A DNA stretch of 64,000 nt from Agriotes lineatus (GCA_940337035.1 CALNHX010005791.1:36684-100683), one strand, 5' to 3'; positions 22,291-34,843 are shown, counted from the stretch's first letter. The notes: generated by a model from the sequence alone, not told the origin. Numbers and translations are program-made.

Positions 22291-22386
22291 TTTTCGTTAT
22301 CTAATATTTTTTGCAGAGTGGCGAAATACCCAAATAAGAATATGAATTATGAATTCACGCCACAAAGAAGTTTCAGAGATTATCAG

Positions 22387-22526
22387 AAATAGTATATTAC
22401 ATACAGAAGTGAAAAGTGTTTCATTCCTGTCGAGAGATTAAGTAGTTAACCGAGACGCGTAGCGTCGAGGTGAACTTTATCTCGAGACAGGAATGAAACT
22501 TTTCACCATGGTATGTATACTATTTT
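22387..22526. repeat. 140-bp palindromic MITE
   Basis: The ends are AAATAGTATATTACATAC and GTATGTATACTATTTT. The arms continue with GTGTTTCATTCCTGTCGAGA / TCTCGAGACAGGAATGAAAC around a CG-rich centre GAGACGCGTAGCGTCGAG. The terminal AAATAGTAT matches the palindrome at 60733-60872. Confidence 0.75.
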
Positions 22527-22845
22527 ATTCGCAACCACTTTATTCTAAACAATAATTGGAAAAATTATTATATTATGATACGACAGGTTGTGACGCGCAT
22601 GAATGGATCAACGAGATTCCCAGTGTCTTTACCTACTCAGCGGTGGGGAATGGATCGCTCATGAATGGATCAACGAGATTTCCATTGTCCCTACCTACAA
22701 AATGGTCGGGAATGGATTCATTTCCAACCGGCAATCACTTTTCCGACCGGTTGGAAAGTTACAAGTTGAGAATCATTTTCCAACTTTTTAAAAGTCAGTA
22801 ATGATCTTATTACATATATGGTTGCGAATAAAAGTATTATACAGG
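22519..22845. repeat. Inverted-repeat element with internal 62-bp tandem duplication
   Basis: TATTTTATTCGCAACCA near 22521 and TGGTTGCGAATAAAA near 22820 are inverted copies. Between them ATGAATGGATCAACGAGATT occurs at 22600 and again at 22662, starting two diverged copies of a 62-bp unit. The two open frames here are generated by the repeat and carry no recognisable domain. Confidence 0.5.
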
Positions 22846-22849
22846 TACA

Positions 22850-23510
22850 CTACATAGGCGGTGACATCAGAATGGGGCAATTTCGTTAATTTATTGCGCC
22901 CAAACGATACGATTTTTGACTGAATAAAAAAATACGGGTCAATTATTTTTCATTGTAGTTTCAGTTTCCAAATTTTTTTTTTAAGTATAATACTCCATCG
23001 GAGTAACTTTTCTTACAATAGGCTATCAGGTTGGGATATTGGGTCTTTACCTCTTGAACAATATTATTCAATAAACAAAGGCCTCAGGCAATATTCAGTT
23101 ATTTTGGGTGTATCAAAAACCAACAATGGTAGTAGAAATTTTATTGCCCTTTAAACAGTACAAGCTTATTTCTACTTTGCCGTACACTAGCGGTTCTATT
23201 ATTTTTTATTTTAGTTAGATAACACATCCTTAAATTAAAATATTTTATTACAATGGACTTAATCAATAACGTTTTATGGTTACTTATGAAGGACTACTCG
23301 AAGCTATGTCCATTCAATGAGGGGAAAACATTCCCAGCTATGAAATCTCGAAGTACCAAGCAACAAAACTTTTCGACTGACAATACTTCTCGGCCTATAA
23401 TGATTTTTTGCTTAATAAAAGATTCACACTTGACGCAAATTTTCAATACGTCTTCGGAAGGGTATTGGAGCCCCCCCCCCCCTTATTTTTCCTATTTATA
23501 AAAGAAAAAC
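22850..23510. other. No gene recognised
   Basis: AT-rich, with a C10 run near 23470. It may include the end of the neighbouring P-like element, but I could not find matching terminal repeats. Confidence 0.4.
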
Positions 23511-23915
23511 AGAAATTATTATTGGAAATAATGGACAACATACCCACCAATATATGCAATAATATGCCTGGAAAATTCTGATACTTTGAAAAAGTCGTGG
23601 TCATTGAGTTCTGGGGGCTCTAATGAATCGTCCTCGGCCTCGTCATTGGCTGCATCCAATCTCTTGAAGTGATATTAATGGACTGGACGGGACACTTCAG
23701 AATTTCTAATAAATTCTTCAAGAGGAATACAATTCCCCCTAAAACTTTCTTTGACTTCACCATGTACAAGTAATTTTTTGTATGCAGATTGGAACTGCCT
23801 TGCGTTGGATTATTATTGAGTCCACCTTGTGAACGAATTGACCCGAAGAAAAGCTCCAAGTGGTCTTGTGAAAATTTGTATGTTATTAGAAATTTTAATT
23901 TCTTGCTCAATACTA

Positions 23916-24830
23916 TACTCGGGCCGCCGAACAGATAGAATGGAGCAGGCAACCCAAATAACATATTACAAAGGTCACTTGATAATATTTTAATTATAAT
24001 TACCAAAAAGGATCGGAGATGCCGACCCTTACAATTAGAACTAATTTCAATAATTGTCATTAAACAACTTTTTGAGGTTATGATGCAAATAGAAATGTCG
24101 ACCAACTTAAAAGTCAAGCCTGACATTTGTGCACTTGTAATTGAAAATGTTTAGGCCTGTGGCATGGCTCTTCCTAAATCTCATTATTGGCTGCGGCGTC
24201 GAAACCAAAACACGTTGCCCGTGATATGGTTAAGTTTGTAGCGTTTTTTCTTTGGAGTTCCTTTATTCAACCATTTACAAGGACTAAATTGTGCATCTCT
24301 ACTGCTGTTTTCAAAGTTACATGCAAGTATAAAATATTGACTTCTAAAGTAGTCTCTTAAGGAAATTTTAATTATTCATAGAGCTGCCTGCATTATGGGT
24401 AACCGTAAGAAACTAATTCGTAGTCAAGGACGTGAAAGAATCTAAAGCGACTATTGCAATTTTTCGCAGTCGTTTTGCAAGAACGAGTGACTAAAGCAAC
24501 CGATGTTGGCCTAAATACTGTTAGAGCAGCCTAACAAAGTAGCGGAAGAAAATTTACTTCTCCAAGAAAACAAATTTCTAAACTTACCCCAGGTCATCTG
24601 TCGATCAATATAAAGAAGTAATCTCAAGTGTGATCTATAACTTTGCCATAAAAAGAGACCTACAATGAAAGCTGTATTCGAAGTCGAACAAAATGAAGGG
24701 GGGTGTTAATTTCACTGAGAAATTACATTCCTTTAGGCGATTGGTACATAAAATGGGTTTTTAATAGAGAAAATGTCAAGACAATAGGCACACGTTCTAA
24801 TAGAGAAGAGAGAAATAGCAAATTGTGTTG
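23916..24830 (+). repeat. Left long inverted arm
   Basis: This arm is an inverted copy of 27620-28533 with scattered mismatches. It contains about 480 bp of non-coding sequence, the ATG at 24395 and the N-terminal coding half of the transposase. Similarity fades around 24830. Confidence 0.8.
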
Positions 24831-25669
24831 AATTTTTAAGATAAAATATAAAGCCGAATGCTGAAATATTGTGTACACTGATGAAACGTACTTGCATAGC
24901 TTCCATACTGTTCTAAATGTTGTGATGATGGTACCAACAATTCTTTAAAATCCCCCGTCAGTAAAGAGCAAGCATTGATTATTCTTTATGCCGGAGGTAG
25001 AAAAGGTTTCGTACCAAATTCATTCCTGATGTTTAAATCAGGACTTAAGAAACAGATTATTGCCACGATGAAGTAAACTATTAAAATTATGTGAATTGCC
25101 TGAAAGAAAAATTATTAGCAAATCTTCAAAAAAGTCGGTTTTGGTCATCGATAATGCATGGTATCACAATGTCTGTACTGAGCCGAATCCAACACTTGTT
25201 TGGAAAAAGCAGACATGCAAAAGTGGTTATCAGTAAGAAACATTTATATTAAGTTGAATGAAACAAAACCAATTATATGGTACCAGAAAATTACATAAAC
25301 CTACACATAAAAGTTATATGATTGAGAAATTATTAGCGGAACATGGTCATACGTAGTCCTACGATTACCCCCTTACCATCCAGAATTAAACCAGATTGGG
25401 AAAATATGGGTGTCAGTAAAGAACTATGTTGCTACAAATAATACAACATTCAAATTAGACGATGTTAACACTTCTGCAGAAAATAATTTTGGAAGTGTGA
25501 GTGTGCAAGAATGGAAGAATATATGTGCAGTGTCGACAAACATAAGTGGGAATACATTATGGATAACAGAGAAGAAATAATTATTACAGTAGACGGCAGC
25601 GGTGAATCCGGTTCTAATCTATCGTCTGAACAAGAAGATGATTTCGTTGAAGACAATTTAGGTTGTTAA
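24395..25669 (+). pseudogene. IS630/Tc1-like DDE_3 transposase
   Basis: It begins MGNRKKLIRSQGRERI at 24395 and ends EQEDDFVEDNLGC with the stop at 25667-25669. Catalytic blocks are still visible: VYTDETYLHS near 24870 (first D), VLVIDNAWYHN near 25140 (second D), and LPPYHPELNQIGKIW near 25370, where the expected Glu of N-P-I-E has become Gly (NQIGKIW). Stops and frameshifts occur about every 100-150 bp. The N-terminal helix-turn-helix half is present twice, here and inverted at 27620-28140. Confidence 0.75.
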
Positions 25670-26361
25670 CCATTAGAGGAATCTATATTGAATTATTTTA
25701 CCATTTATTTGATTAATTGGCTGTTATTTTTTTTTATTGTATTTTATGTATTTTTCTTTGCTTCACAAATAATTTCAGAAACTAGAAAGTCATTAGATTT
25801 TTAAGTCATTTAGAAGTTATTTAAATTTTTATATTTTGTAAATCTAAATAAAATATGTTCATTTTCAAACACCATAAAAGTGAAAACTTATGTGACTTGC
25901 TTCGCAAAGTGAAAGCGTTAATTATAATTATAACCAAAGGTAAAGGTAGTACTTTAACTGATTAGGCATATAAAGTTGCCACTGTTGCTACTTTATCTGC
26001 CTACTCATATAAGATAACAAAATCAAACATTTCAGCAATATAATTTAATTATTATTTGTGATTTTCATCCATCATAACCATGGAAGAATTATTTCCAACG
26101 TATCACAATTTTACCTCAATCTTGAGTTTTTACATTTCTACTAAATTATTGTTTTCTAATTTTGTTACTTTTATTGCAGTATAAGTATTCGTTTGAAAAT
26201 AAAATTTTATATGTTATTCGCAATAAAAGTGGCTTTATGTGCTTTGCCTGCTACCAGCCTCAACACATAAAGTTTCTATAAAAATATAATTAATATTTTT
26301 ATTTGTTTATTTATTTCTTTTATTTCATACTGATGTCAAAAATAACATTTTTTGTATTCGC
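25670..26361. other. 3' non-coding part of the IS630-like element
   Basis: AT-rich sequence with no recognised gene. TTTCATACTGATGTC near 26325 resembles, inverted, the GCAGTATGAAATAAA boundary seen at 16235, 17285 and 26942. Confidence 0.4.
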
Positions 26362-26710
26362 ATTTTAGCGGACTCACACATTAGTTGCCATGACGACTTT
26401 AAGTACAAGGCCTCTAAATGGCCATTTTGAGGATCCTAGACAGTTTCCAAAGTAACCAGTTTGGGGAGCGAAAAATACATTTTCGCGCGGCCTCCTAATA
26501 TAATGCCGCGTTAATGGTAATTGAAACTTCATATTATAATGTTTGGAGAGCTAATACAAAAAAACGTTGTATGCAACACGTCCTCAAATGGCTTTAGAGG
26601 ACTCATCTTCATATTACGGACTCGGCTGCGCTTCGCTCCGCCTCGTCCGGAAACATTACGACTCGTCCCCTAAAGCCTTGCTTTGAGGACTAGTTACATA
26701 AACTACTATT
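26362..26710. repeat. 349-bp hairpin module, copy 2
   Basis: It differs from 17918-18266 at three positions by eye and lacks the extra inverted arm that precedes copy 1. At one of the three it carries GTACAAGGCC, which agrees with the extra left arm of copy 1 rather than with copy 1's own right arm. Confidence 0.85.
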
Positions 26711-26725
26711 TTCGGATTATTTATG

Positions 26726-26880
26726 GTACAAAAAATGGAACATTAAAATCCTTGTACTTTAAAGTAAAATTTTAAAGTTCAAGTACTTTAAAACTTATTT
26801 ATTGTACAAAAAATAGAACATTAAAGTCCTAGTACTTTAAAGTAAAATTTTAAAGTTCAAGTACTTTAAAATTATACGTC
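26726..26880. repeat. Two tandem 78-bp repeats
   Basis: GTACAAAAAATGGAACATTA at 26726 recurs at 26804 as GTACAAAAAATAGAACATTA. Each unit carries the hairpin-like GTACTTTAAAGTA and AAGTACTTTAAA words. Confidence 0.7.
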
Positions 26881-26937
26881 AGTTGTTGACATAAAATTTG
26901 AAATGATTTACTACTTTTTATTTAAAATTCATTAAAC

Positions 26938-27068
26938 TTGCAGTATGAAATAAACCGTTGTATTCACCACGAACGAAAAGTGTTTTTAAAGGTCCTCGCA
27001 AGTAATTCAAGTAAACAACTTTCTCGTCTTTAAAATGCCACTTTTCGTTCTAGATAAATAAACTACTA
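26938..27068. repeat. Hairpin repeat ending in ACTACTATT
   Basis: It begins TTGCAGTATGAAATAAACCG. An internal hairpin has arms AACGAAAAGTG / CACTTTTCGTT, and the repeat ends ATAAATAAACTACTATT. Both boundaries recur around the hairpin at 17284-17428, although the hairpin between them is different. Confidence 0.55.
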
Positions 27069-27619
27069 TTAATATTATAACTTTTGAAGGGGAATACAAT
27101 TTTTAGTTGTTTTATGCTTTAAAACAATAATTGTGATATAATTTGATCAAGTATTTCAGTAGTAGCCCTCTATAATGGGTAAATTATTATTTAAACATTA
27201 TTTGGAGCAATAAAACTTTGATAGTGATTTATTTACGTCCCAGTGTGTACATAATAAATAAATTAACAGTCCGTTAGCTGACATGCAGCCGCAAATCATA
27301 ATCCCCTTTGGAAACTTCGCAGTTCCTTTAATGCCGTTTTTATGAAAAGCTTCTGATTTACTCTTTCTAATTCATCTAATATGGTCTCCAATGAAGTAAT
27401 AAAAAAAGTTAGAACTGCTAAAATACAACTAAACACCATATAAAGGTTAATTTATATGTATGGTCATTAAATTAAATAAGTGTATAATAACATCAGTAAT
27501 AGCTTAACTAAAATTAATCACATATAGAAAAAATTGCATTCATGTCTAGACAAAACTTTTGAGAACCAAAACCTTCATTAGGTAAATCAGATAAGAGTAC
27601 ATTTACATTTTCTTAAAAA

Positions 27620-28533
27620 ATTAACACGTTTTGTCAGAGTTTCTCTCTTTTCTATTAGAACGTGCCTATTGTCTTGACATTTTCTCTATTGAAAACCCAT
27701 TTTATGTACCACTCGCCCAAAGGAATGTAACTTCTCAGTGAAATTAACACCCCCCTTCATTTTGTTCGACTTCGAATACAGCTTTCATTGTAGGTCTCTT
27801 TTTATGGCAAAGTCACACTTGGGATTACTTCTTCTTTATATTGATCGACAGATGACCTGGGGTAAGTTTAGTAATTTGTTTTTTTAGATAAGTAAATTTT
27901 CTTCCGCCACTTTGTTGGGCTCCTCTAATAGTATTTAGGCCAACATCGGTTGCTTTAGTCACTCGTTCTTGCAAAACGACTGAGAAAAATTGCAATAGTC
28001 GCTTTAGATTCTTTCACGTCCTTGACTACGAATTAGTTTCTTACGGTTACCCATAATGCAGGCAGCTCTATGAATAATTAAAATTTCCTTAAGAGACTAC
28101 TTTAGAAGTCAATATTTTATACTTGCATGTAACTTTGAAAACAGCAGTAGAGATGCACAATTTAGTCCTTGTAAATGGTTGAATAAAGGAACTCCAAAGA
28201 AAAAACGCTACAAACTTAACCATATCACGGGCAACGTGTTTTGGTTTCGACGCCGCAGCCAATAATGAGATTTAGGAAGAGCCATGCCACAGGCCTAAAC
28301 ATTTTCAATTACAAGTGCACAAATGTCAGGCTTGACTTTTAAGTTGGTCGACATTTCTATTTGCATCATAACCTCAAAAAGTTGTTTAATGACAATTATT
28401 GAAATTAGTTCTAATTGTAAGGGTCGGCATCTCCGATCCTTTTTGGTAATTATAATTAAAATATTATCAAGTGACCTTTGTAATATGTCATTTGGGTTGC
28501 CTGCTCCATTCTATCTGTTCGGCGGCCCGAGTA
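27620..28533 (-). repeat. Right long inverted arm
   Basis: The inverted partner of 23916-24830, including a second copy of the transposase start and N-terminal half on the minus strand. It truncates into unrelated AT-rich sequence near 27620 and lacks the catalytic C-terminal half. Confidence 0.8.
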
Positions 28534-30667
28534 TAGATCATTGAACAATTTTCTAATGCCGTATATGCACATTTTAAAGCCTAGAAATCCAGTGCCTCTA
28601 TTGCTACCGAGCAATAGCGGTGCATTCGGGTTAGTCTTCAATTTACCGAAATAAGTATCTGCCTCATTCAGAAATGCATCAATAGCAAAATAATTGTCAA
28701 GTGACAAGGCTTTCTTGAATTTATACTGTGATAAATTGCGCGAGTTACAAACATCAAACAGATTATTCACAATCCTTAGATATAAATCGTATTAATCTAC
28801 CAGCAGATTGAAATTCTGCGATCTGTAAATCATGTTTGCAAAATTCCAGGGCTTTGGCCACGCTTTCACTAAATGTTTGGCTTGCAAGGCGCACCTTCAA
28901 AAAATGTATGTGCTGTGACCTTAGCTTATTAGCCAACTGAAAGTTCTCATTTTCACGAAGACTGTGAAGGTGCGTGATGAATTTCCATTCGACGAAGTGA
29001 CCCTCGTTTTCGACGATTGCTTGTTTCTCGCCCAAAGTGTTTCGTAGCAACTTCACCATGTGGCTCGGATCTAGAAGCACTACTACATCGTCATCAGTTG
29101 AAGGATGCTTGAAGAATGACCTCAAGGAATGGTATTTCAGATCACATCCTAAATCTTGGCCATGGTTACATTTGCTGGATGTCCATCGAAGGTCAGACTG
29201 ACAACAGTTATTCCCACTGCATGGCATTTTTCAAGACACTGGAGAACCAAACCTTTTTTCTGTTCACCAGTGATTCCACTAATTAGGAAATATCCATTTG
29301 GTATCTTCTAACTTTCATTGATCGCTACTAGCTGAAATGCTAGCGCATCTTTCGCAACCACTTGCTCTTCTATGTCAGTTCCCATGTTGACATAACCAAA
29401 ACATTTGTTTTGAGTGGGAACCCATTCTTCATGCTGCCTAATCGACAGTTCATCGAAAATGAGGCCACATAGAATTTGTTTATTCGCAGTTTTCATCTTG
29501 AGAGCATTAAATGCCTCCATAGTAAATCTTGGTTCACCATTAATGCCTTGATACCAACGACTCGGCGTTCGAGGATGTGGTAAGCAAGTATCAAAACTTC
29601 GCCTCACATAATTGTAAGCCACAGGTGAGTAGAAGTGCAATGTCAGAGCGCAAGTCTTCAGCTCAGTCGAATAAAACTATGGTAACGGTTTACCTGGAAA
29701 TGAATCAAATAAATAACAACAACTTGGAAACAAAACAGAAATGTACCTTTGCGTTTACGCAGCTGAATCTTATCCAGTGTTTCTAAATTTTCTTCTTGCA
29801 GAAGGTTCTTTTTCTTCAAATTAGGACAAATTTTCTTTTCCTCTCGTTACTAATTTGGATGGAGCGGTCCAATTTCTGTTTAATTTTTAGTGTCCTCTGT
29901 GAGAAATCAGCTGTAGCCGTACACTGCGCTTTGAATCTTGCCGTACTTTCATCGCTTGATGATTCAGTCTGCATTACAGAAATCTCAGATGACACAATGC
30001 TTGTATTGACAGGCCTCACAATATTAATTCGGTTTTGGTTGTTCTCGGTGTTCTATAAAAATTGGAAGCCTGTTAGATCAATAACTATCAATTATTATTG
30101 TATATTTACTTCGTTACTGTTATTTTTCGTAATGAAATTATTCATTATAGAAACAGCATTGTCCCTCAAGCGAACACGGCTTAACGAAGTTCTATCGAAG
30201 AATTTTTCTTCCAAATGATTAGAACACAGGACACTGGATTTGGAGGGTTTCCAACTGCCACGTTTCACAAAATTCATCCAAAGTTGTCGACGAACGACAC
30301 ACTTTTCATTCGTAAATCTAAAAAAACATTTTTAATTTCACAAAATATTGAGTACGGAGCTGGTTTCTAACCTACGAAGAGGTTTCGCCATTTTTCTTCA
30401 TATCGACACCAGGTCGACCTCTGCAACCTCGTAGCGCGCACGATACCATTCTACGATGAGCCGCCCAGATAAAACAAACACTTTTTCACAACAAAAGGCC
30501 CTGGAATAACTTTTATAACTGAAACAGCCGATGACGCTTACACGACAGCTAAGTGACAGCTTTGGTAGATCAAGATGACCGAAGTGGACACGCGCGGGAA
30601 TTAGTATGTCTTCTCCCTACCTACTGCATGCATGTCTTAAAGTAGTCAGGAGGTCGGTAACAGTAAC

Positions 30668-30700
30668 CAGTGTTTCCAGACGTCCACTGAAAGTGGCGGT
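30668..30700. repeat. Probable hAT terminal repeat
   Basis: CAGTGTTTCCAGACGTCCAC begins with the CAGTG end typical of hAT elements and sits just outside the hAT pseudogene at 30830-32270. The opposite end was not found. Confidence 0.4.
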
Positions 30701-30829
30701 AGAATCATCATTTAAAAAGCGGGAGATTTGAACTTAGAAGGGAGGTGGTCAACAATACAAATAAAAAGCACAAAAAAAATTTACTTATTTTTACATTGTA
30801 AAAAAAGTTGCTAACATTTTCTTCTACAA

Positions 30830-32270
30830 TGACGATAGTATTAAGAAGGTATATGAATAAAAAATAAAAATCAATCCATCTGAATCTACACCAGAATCGG
30901 AAAACGATTCCGATTTCTTGTACATGCTAGAATTATGGCGGCTTAACAATTGCTTATTCACATTCACATCAAAACGAGCATTGCTCTCTAAATAATTGTT
31001 GCTATGTAAAAGTCCTACAATACTATTCGTAGACAACCTATCCCTTTGTTTCGTTTTCATCAAGTTTACTTGAAAAAGTTCTTTCTACATTTACCGAAGA
31101 ATGTGCCAAAAACATAATAAATTTAGAGCCAAATTGCTTAAATTTGGATATACGTATGTATTGTCTGCATATTTTTTATTTTTAATATTTGTCGAAAATG
31201 TATCAATTGCCTCGTCTTCATTGTAAACGACATTTGAATTACGGAGTATACGCCATTCTGTATCTAGTTGTTGAATATCAGAGGTTTTTGCTAAATTTGG
31301 AAAATGTACAGTTAACTGCATAATAGATTCATGTTCACCCTTTGAAATTACTTCTGGATCTAACAAGCTTAAATATTTTAAAACGCTGCTATTAAAGTCA
31401 AATCGTTTATTTAGTTGTAGTGCTCCTTCAACATAAAAATCCAAACAACGTATTCGCAATGTATGTAGTTGTTCTGAAGATAAATTGTTTAATAAATATG
31501 CTGCTACTTTCGCACCTAAATAAATTGTATGTAAATCTTTATAATGATGGGGTTCATTATTTCATTTTTTTCTATTGAGGTACTAGTTATTATATCTCCT
31601 TTGATAAAGAAATCTAAAAATGTTTTGTATAGGGTAGCATAACGACTGTATAATTTATGCATTTGAGGCTGACTTGATTGCATTTCTTTATTCATATTAT
31701 TGAACGTTTCCAAAGCATGTTCGAAAAATAATAGAAACACGTACGTTAAAGGGTGATTGACCCATGCATCAATAAAAAATAATTTTAGAGCGTTAAATTG
31801 CTCTACTAATCTAGAAACAACAGATTCTAATGACAACCAACGAGTTTGGGCTGGGTGCAATATTTTATGAATATTTGTTTGGGTAAAATTTTGGAATTCT
31901 TTTAATGTCTCCACACGTTTGAGGCTATTGGAAAAATAGTTGTACACATTTCGTGCAAAATCTTCTAAACCAGTACGAAGTTTTGTATATGCATGCGATG
32001 CATACAGATGGAAACTGTGACGTATACCTACATTTTAGCAAAAAAATATTGGGAATGTGACGTTTTAAACGTGACATTACCGAATTATTTGCGCCAACCA
32101 TAACATTTGCACCATCAGATGCAAAACCTATAAGTTTTCTTTGAATGGAATGTTATTTGTATCGAATAAATCCGTTAGTTTTTCATAAATGTATTCTGCA
32201 CTTGCTTCTTTCAAAGGAATCAACGATAAAAATGTGTCGTTTAGTCTGAAAAATATTAGCTATTATTAGG
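30830..32270 (-). pseudogene. hAT transposase, N-terminally truncated
   Basis: Blocks in order on the minus strand: LPLKEASAEYIYEKLTDLF-like text near 32200, a DGANVM-type motif near 32110, SFHLYASHAYTKL, KILHPAQTRWLSLESVVSRL (the TRWLS motif before the helical insertion), and near the C-terminus SYPNLS-type text, an RTFSQ-equivalent region and NLMKTKQRDRLSTNSIVGLL, the hAT dimerisation end. It resembles the better preserved hAT at 47301-50007. Stops and frameshifts are present, and the BED finger region is missing. Confidence 0.72.
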
Positions 32271-33344
32271 GGACCATATTTCTCACAAAATAAAATCACA
32301 TGCAAATCTCATATTCATTTTTTCTATGTAGTATAGTTGCCTACTACCTATATTAGGAACATTTTAGAAACCAAAAGTCCTGCAAAAAATTTTGTATAAG
32401 CTGCTAGCACTTGAAACATGATTTTGTGCATATTGGCACTCTTGCCCCAGCGAGTGGGTAAGAGTGCCATTTCATACTTATGTATATTTTATTGCCAAAA
32501 TAATAAATTGGCCTTTTTCTAGCTTTAATATTGGGGGGGGGGGGGATTAGGAGAAAACAACATACAAATATAAGTAAATATGTACTTTTCTAAACATAAG
32601 AAATATTATAAATCAAGCTCGGCAAAAGTTACATTCAAAAATCTGGTTTTTTCAAAATCGGTGCAATCTTCATGTGCCCATTTCTTGCGTTCCATGCACT
32701 GCACTATGTTTTCGTCTGGGGGTTCAATCAGTTCTTCGTTACAAATTAGGCAAAATAATACTGTTTCAATGTCACTACTAGAGTCTTTTAATTCGATGTT
32801 TTCATCGCTGACACTACTTGAACATGATGAAGGTTTGCGCTTTTTGATAGGTTTCTGCACCTTTTTCTTTATTTGACTCACCTTTAGCACCGAATGTGTA
32901 TGAATACGCTTACTAAACTTCTTAACAGGTAGTTTTATTGACTTTCGTTCATTAGTTTGTCTTTTTACGGAGTCCTCGTTAAAATTTCGGATTTTTCTGT
33001 TCTTCTTTTCTCGTATTGCTAGTTGGGTTACTTTTCTGAGAGGGTAAAGGGGATATTTCATCTAATGTATGAGTGAAACTCTTTGAAGTGCTTGGTGTAG
33101 TCTCTGTAAGTGATTCAGTTGTTAATGCCACCTCTCGATCTGGTGTTTTTTCTCGTTCTATAATGCTTCAATAATGCTTCAGCGGGTAGGAAATCTGTCT
33201 CATTAAAAACATCAGGATTTTATGAGTGAATTCGCGGATTTTTCGTAACTATTATTAAATAATTCAACAAGTTCATATAGCGTAATGCTGTAATGCGTTT
33301 CCCTGGATTGTTTGCCATGTATTTGGAACATTGTGTTTTTTTTT

Positions 33345-33463
33345 ATTATCGATAATGTTTGCTTTCGTCTTGAGTCTGTAATTTTTATTTTTAATTGTGG
33401 GTTGCTGTAATTGAGCCTTGTGCTTGTTGCGACCCCGAAATAAATAAATAAATAAATAAAAAA
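33345..33463 (+). mobile_element. LINE 3' end with AAAT-type tail
   Basis: GAGCCTTGTGCTTGTTGCGA followed by CCCCGAAATAAATAAATAAA is the kind of 3' terminus and tail seen in insect non-LTR elements. Only about 120 bp is present, tail to tail with the jockey fragment on the other strand. Confidence 0.45.
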
Positions 33464-33469
33464 TAATTT

Positions 33470-34503
33470 TTTTTAAAACTTTATTTATATTTACAATCTG
33501 CTCTGGTGAGCAATAAGTAAGTTAGGTGAATTTACAAATAGAGTTACATGTAGGATGCCGTCCCATTGGATGGCTGCCCTTATAGTTACTTATTAACTGT
33601 GTACAGATAGTATTGATGCACAAGTCTGGCTAATATCGTTCCGGAAGATCCAGGGAGTCTCCTCAGCCTGTGCACTGCATTGCTGTTATCCAGCAGGTTC
33701 ACAGCAAGAGGGTTTGTGTGGTTTTCTAAACGTGTGATGTATCTTGCACTCGCGCACTGCACTTCTTCTTTCACTAATTTCACTCGGAGATCCCGATGGA
33801 TGACTTCATTTCTAACGTACCACGGTGCATCTGCTATTGTCCTCAAGGTTTTAGACTGGAATCTCTGCAAAATTTCCAAATTGGAGTTGCTTGCGGTTCC
33901 CCACAGTTGCAGCCCATATGCCCAGATAGGTTTGAGTATGCTTTTGTATAGTAGTACCTTGTTGTGTAGGGTTAGCTTGGAGTTCCGCCCTAATAACCAA
34001 TGTAGTTTGGTGTACTTTAGACCCAGTTGCTTTCGTTTGCTGAAAATGTGTTCTTTCCATGTTAGTCTGCGGTCGAGGTGCATACCAAGGTACCTGACGT
34101 CTTCTGCTTGCGGAAGTGGAGTGTTGTTAAGGGTTACTGGTGGACACGTTTCCCTTCGGAGTGTGAAGGTCACTTGTGTGGATTTGGTTCCATTTGCTTT
34201 TATACGCCAAAGTCGGAGCCAATTTTGCACTTGGCTGAGGGAGAATTGTAGATTTCTTGATGCGACAGCAGGGTTCTCGTGAGTTGCGAGAATTGCAGTG
34301 TCATCTGCAAATGTAGCCGTGGTCGTGTGGTCGGTGGTAGGAATATCTGCCGTGTACAGTAGGTAGAGCACAGGTCCTAAAACACTTCCCTGTGGTACGC
34401 CAGAGTTAATAGGGTGTAGTTTCGTTAGCTCATCTTGAAACTTCACTTGGAAGTGTCTGTTGCTTAAATAGGATTTGAACAGTTGGAAATAAGTGTGTGG
34501 CAA
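33470..34503 (-). pseudogene. jockey-type LINE, 5' truncated reverse transcriptase
   Basis: An open frame of 305 residues (33586-34503) starts inside the RT domain. FKSYLSNRHFQVKF, INSGVPQGSVLGPVLYLLYT and ATFADDTAILATHENPA (catalytic FADD) are classic, followed by RYLGMHLDRRLTWKEHI, LYKSILKPIWAYGLQLWG and a thumb region. The frame has no stops in this part, so truncation during insertion, not decay, explains the loss of the N-terminus. The 3' end on the left runs into an A-rich tail (minus-strand AAAAAAAATT). Confidence 0.85.
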
Positions 34504-34843
34504 GTTTTTCGTAAATAAATAAATTCCTGATTATAGTATATTTTTAAAGGTCCAAAGAAGGTCATATCTAGCGGCTGCAGCCTGTGGCTAGTATGGGAGG
34601 GTAGTTTTAACAGATGAATGCCCAGTTGTTTTGCTTTTAAAACTGTACCCAAACTTTTGTGGCTGTTATGCCCATCCAAGATTAATAATACTGGATCTAT
34701 AAAACGACTAAAACCTTCTTGATCAATCCATCCATTCAAAGTAATATATTGAATTGAAATGTAAAAGTTGCTTTCAATGGACAAATACCGAGGAGTCATT
34801 ACACATTATATTATATCAAATAAAGTAAAGTTATATTACAAAT

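Larger units (their letters stand above)
23916..28533 (+). mobile_element. IS630/Tc1-like element with about 0.9-kb inverted arms
   Basis: The ends are TACTCGGGCCGCCGAACAG at 23916 and its reverse complement finishing at 28533, each flanked by TA (23914-23915, 28534-28535). The P-like reading frame resumes on either side, so both junctions are well fixed. The inverted similarity is not a short TIR: it continues for roughly 900 bp (23916-24830 against 27620-28533) and includes the transposase start codon and its N-terminal half. Inside are the rest of the transposase, a 349-bp hairpin module and tandem repeats. Confidence 0.82.
23520..30449 (-). pseudogene. P-element/THAP9-like transposase, split by an insertion
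   Basis: The start ATG at 30449 gives MVSCALRGCRGRPG. A short intron (GTAGG...TTTTTTAG) leads to FTNEKCVVRRQLWMNF and SSVLCSNHLEEKF, together a C2CH THAP finger. Farther along: LHFYSPVAYNYVRRSF and CLPHPRTPSRWYQ, LIFDELSIRQHEEW (RNase H-like start), VVLLDPSHMVKLLRNTL (GTP-binding insertion region), MNNLFDVCNSRNL, GFLGFKMCIYGIRKLF, then after the insertion LITYKFSQDHLELFFGSIRS and a frame change to SEFSRHIIAYIGGYVV. These are P-superfamily hallmarks. Stops and frameshifts are many. The IS630-like insertion at 23916-28533 sits between KLFNDL and SIEQEIKFLITY. Confidence 0.85.

Noticed and set aside
32539..32545. Long G/C runs at 23470, 32535 and 40535 as possible G-quadruplex sites
   Set aside because: Single homopolymer runs without repeated G tracts. 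The run at 40535 is explained by a hAT end.
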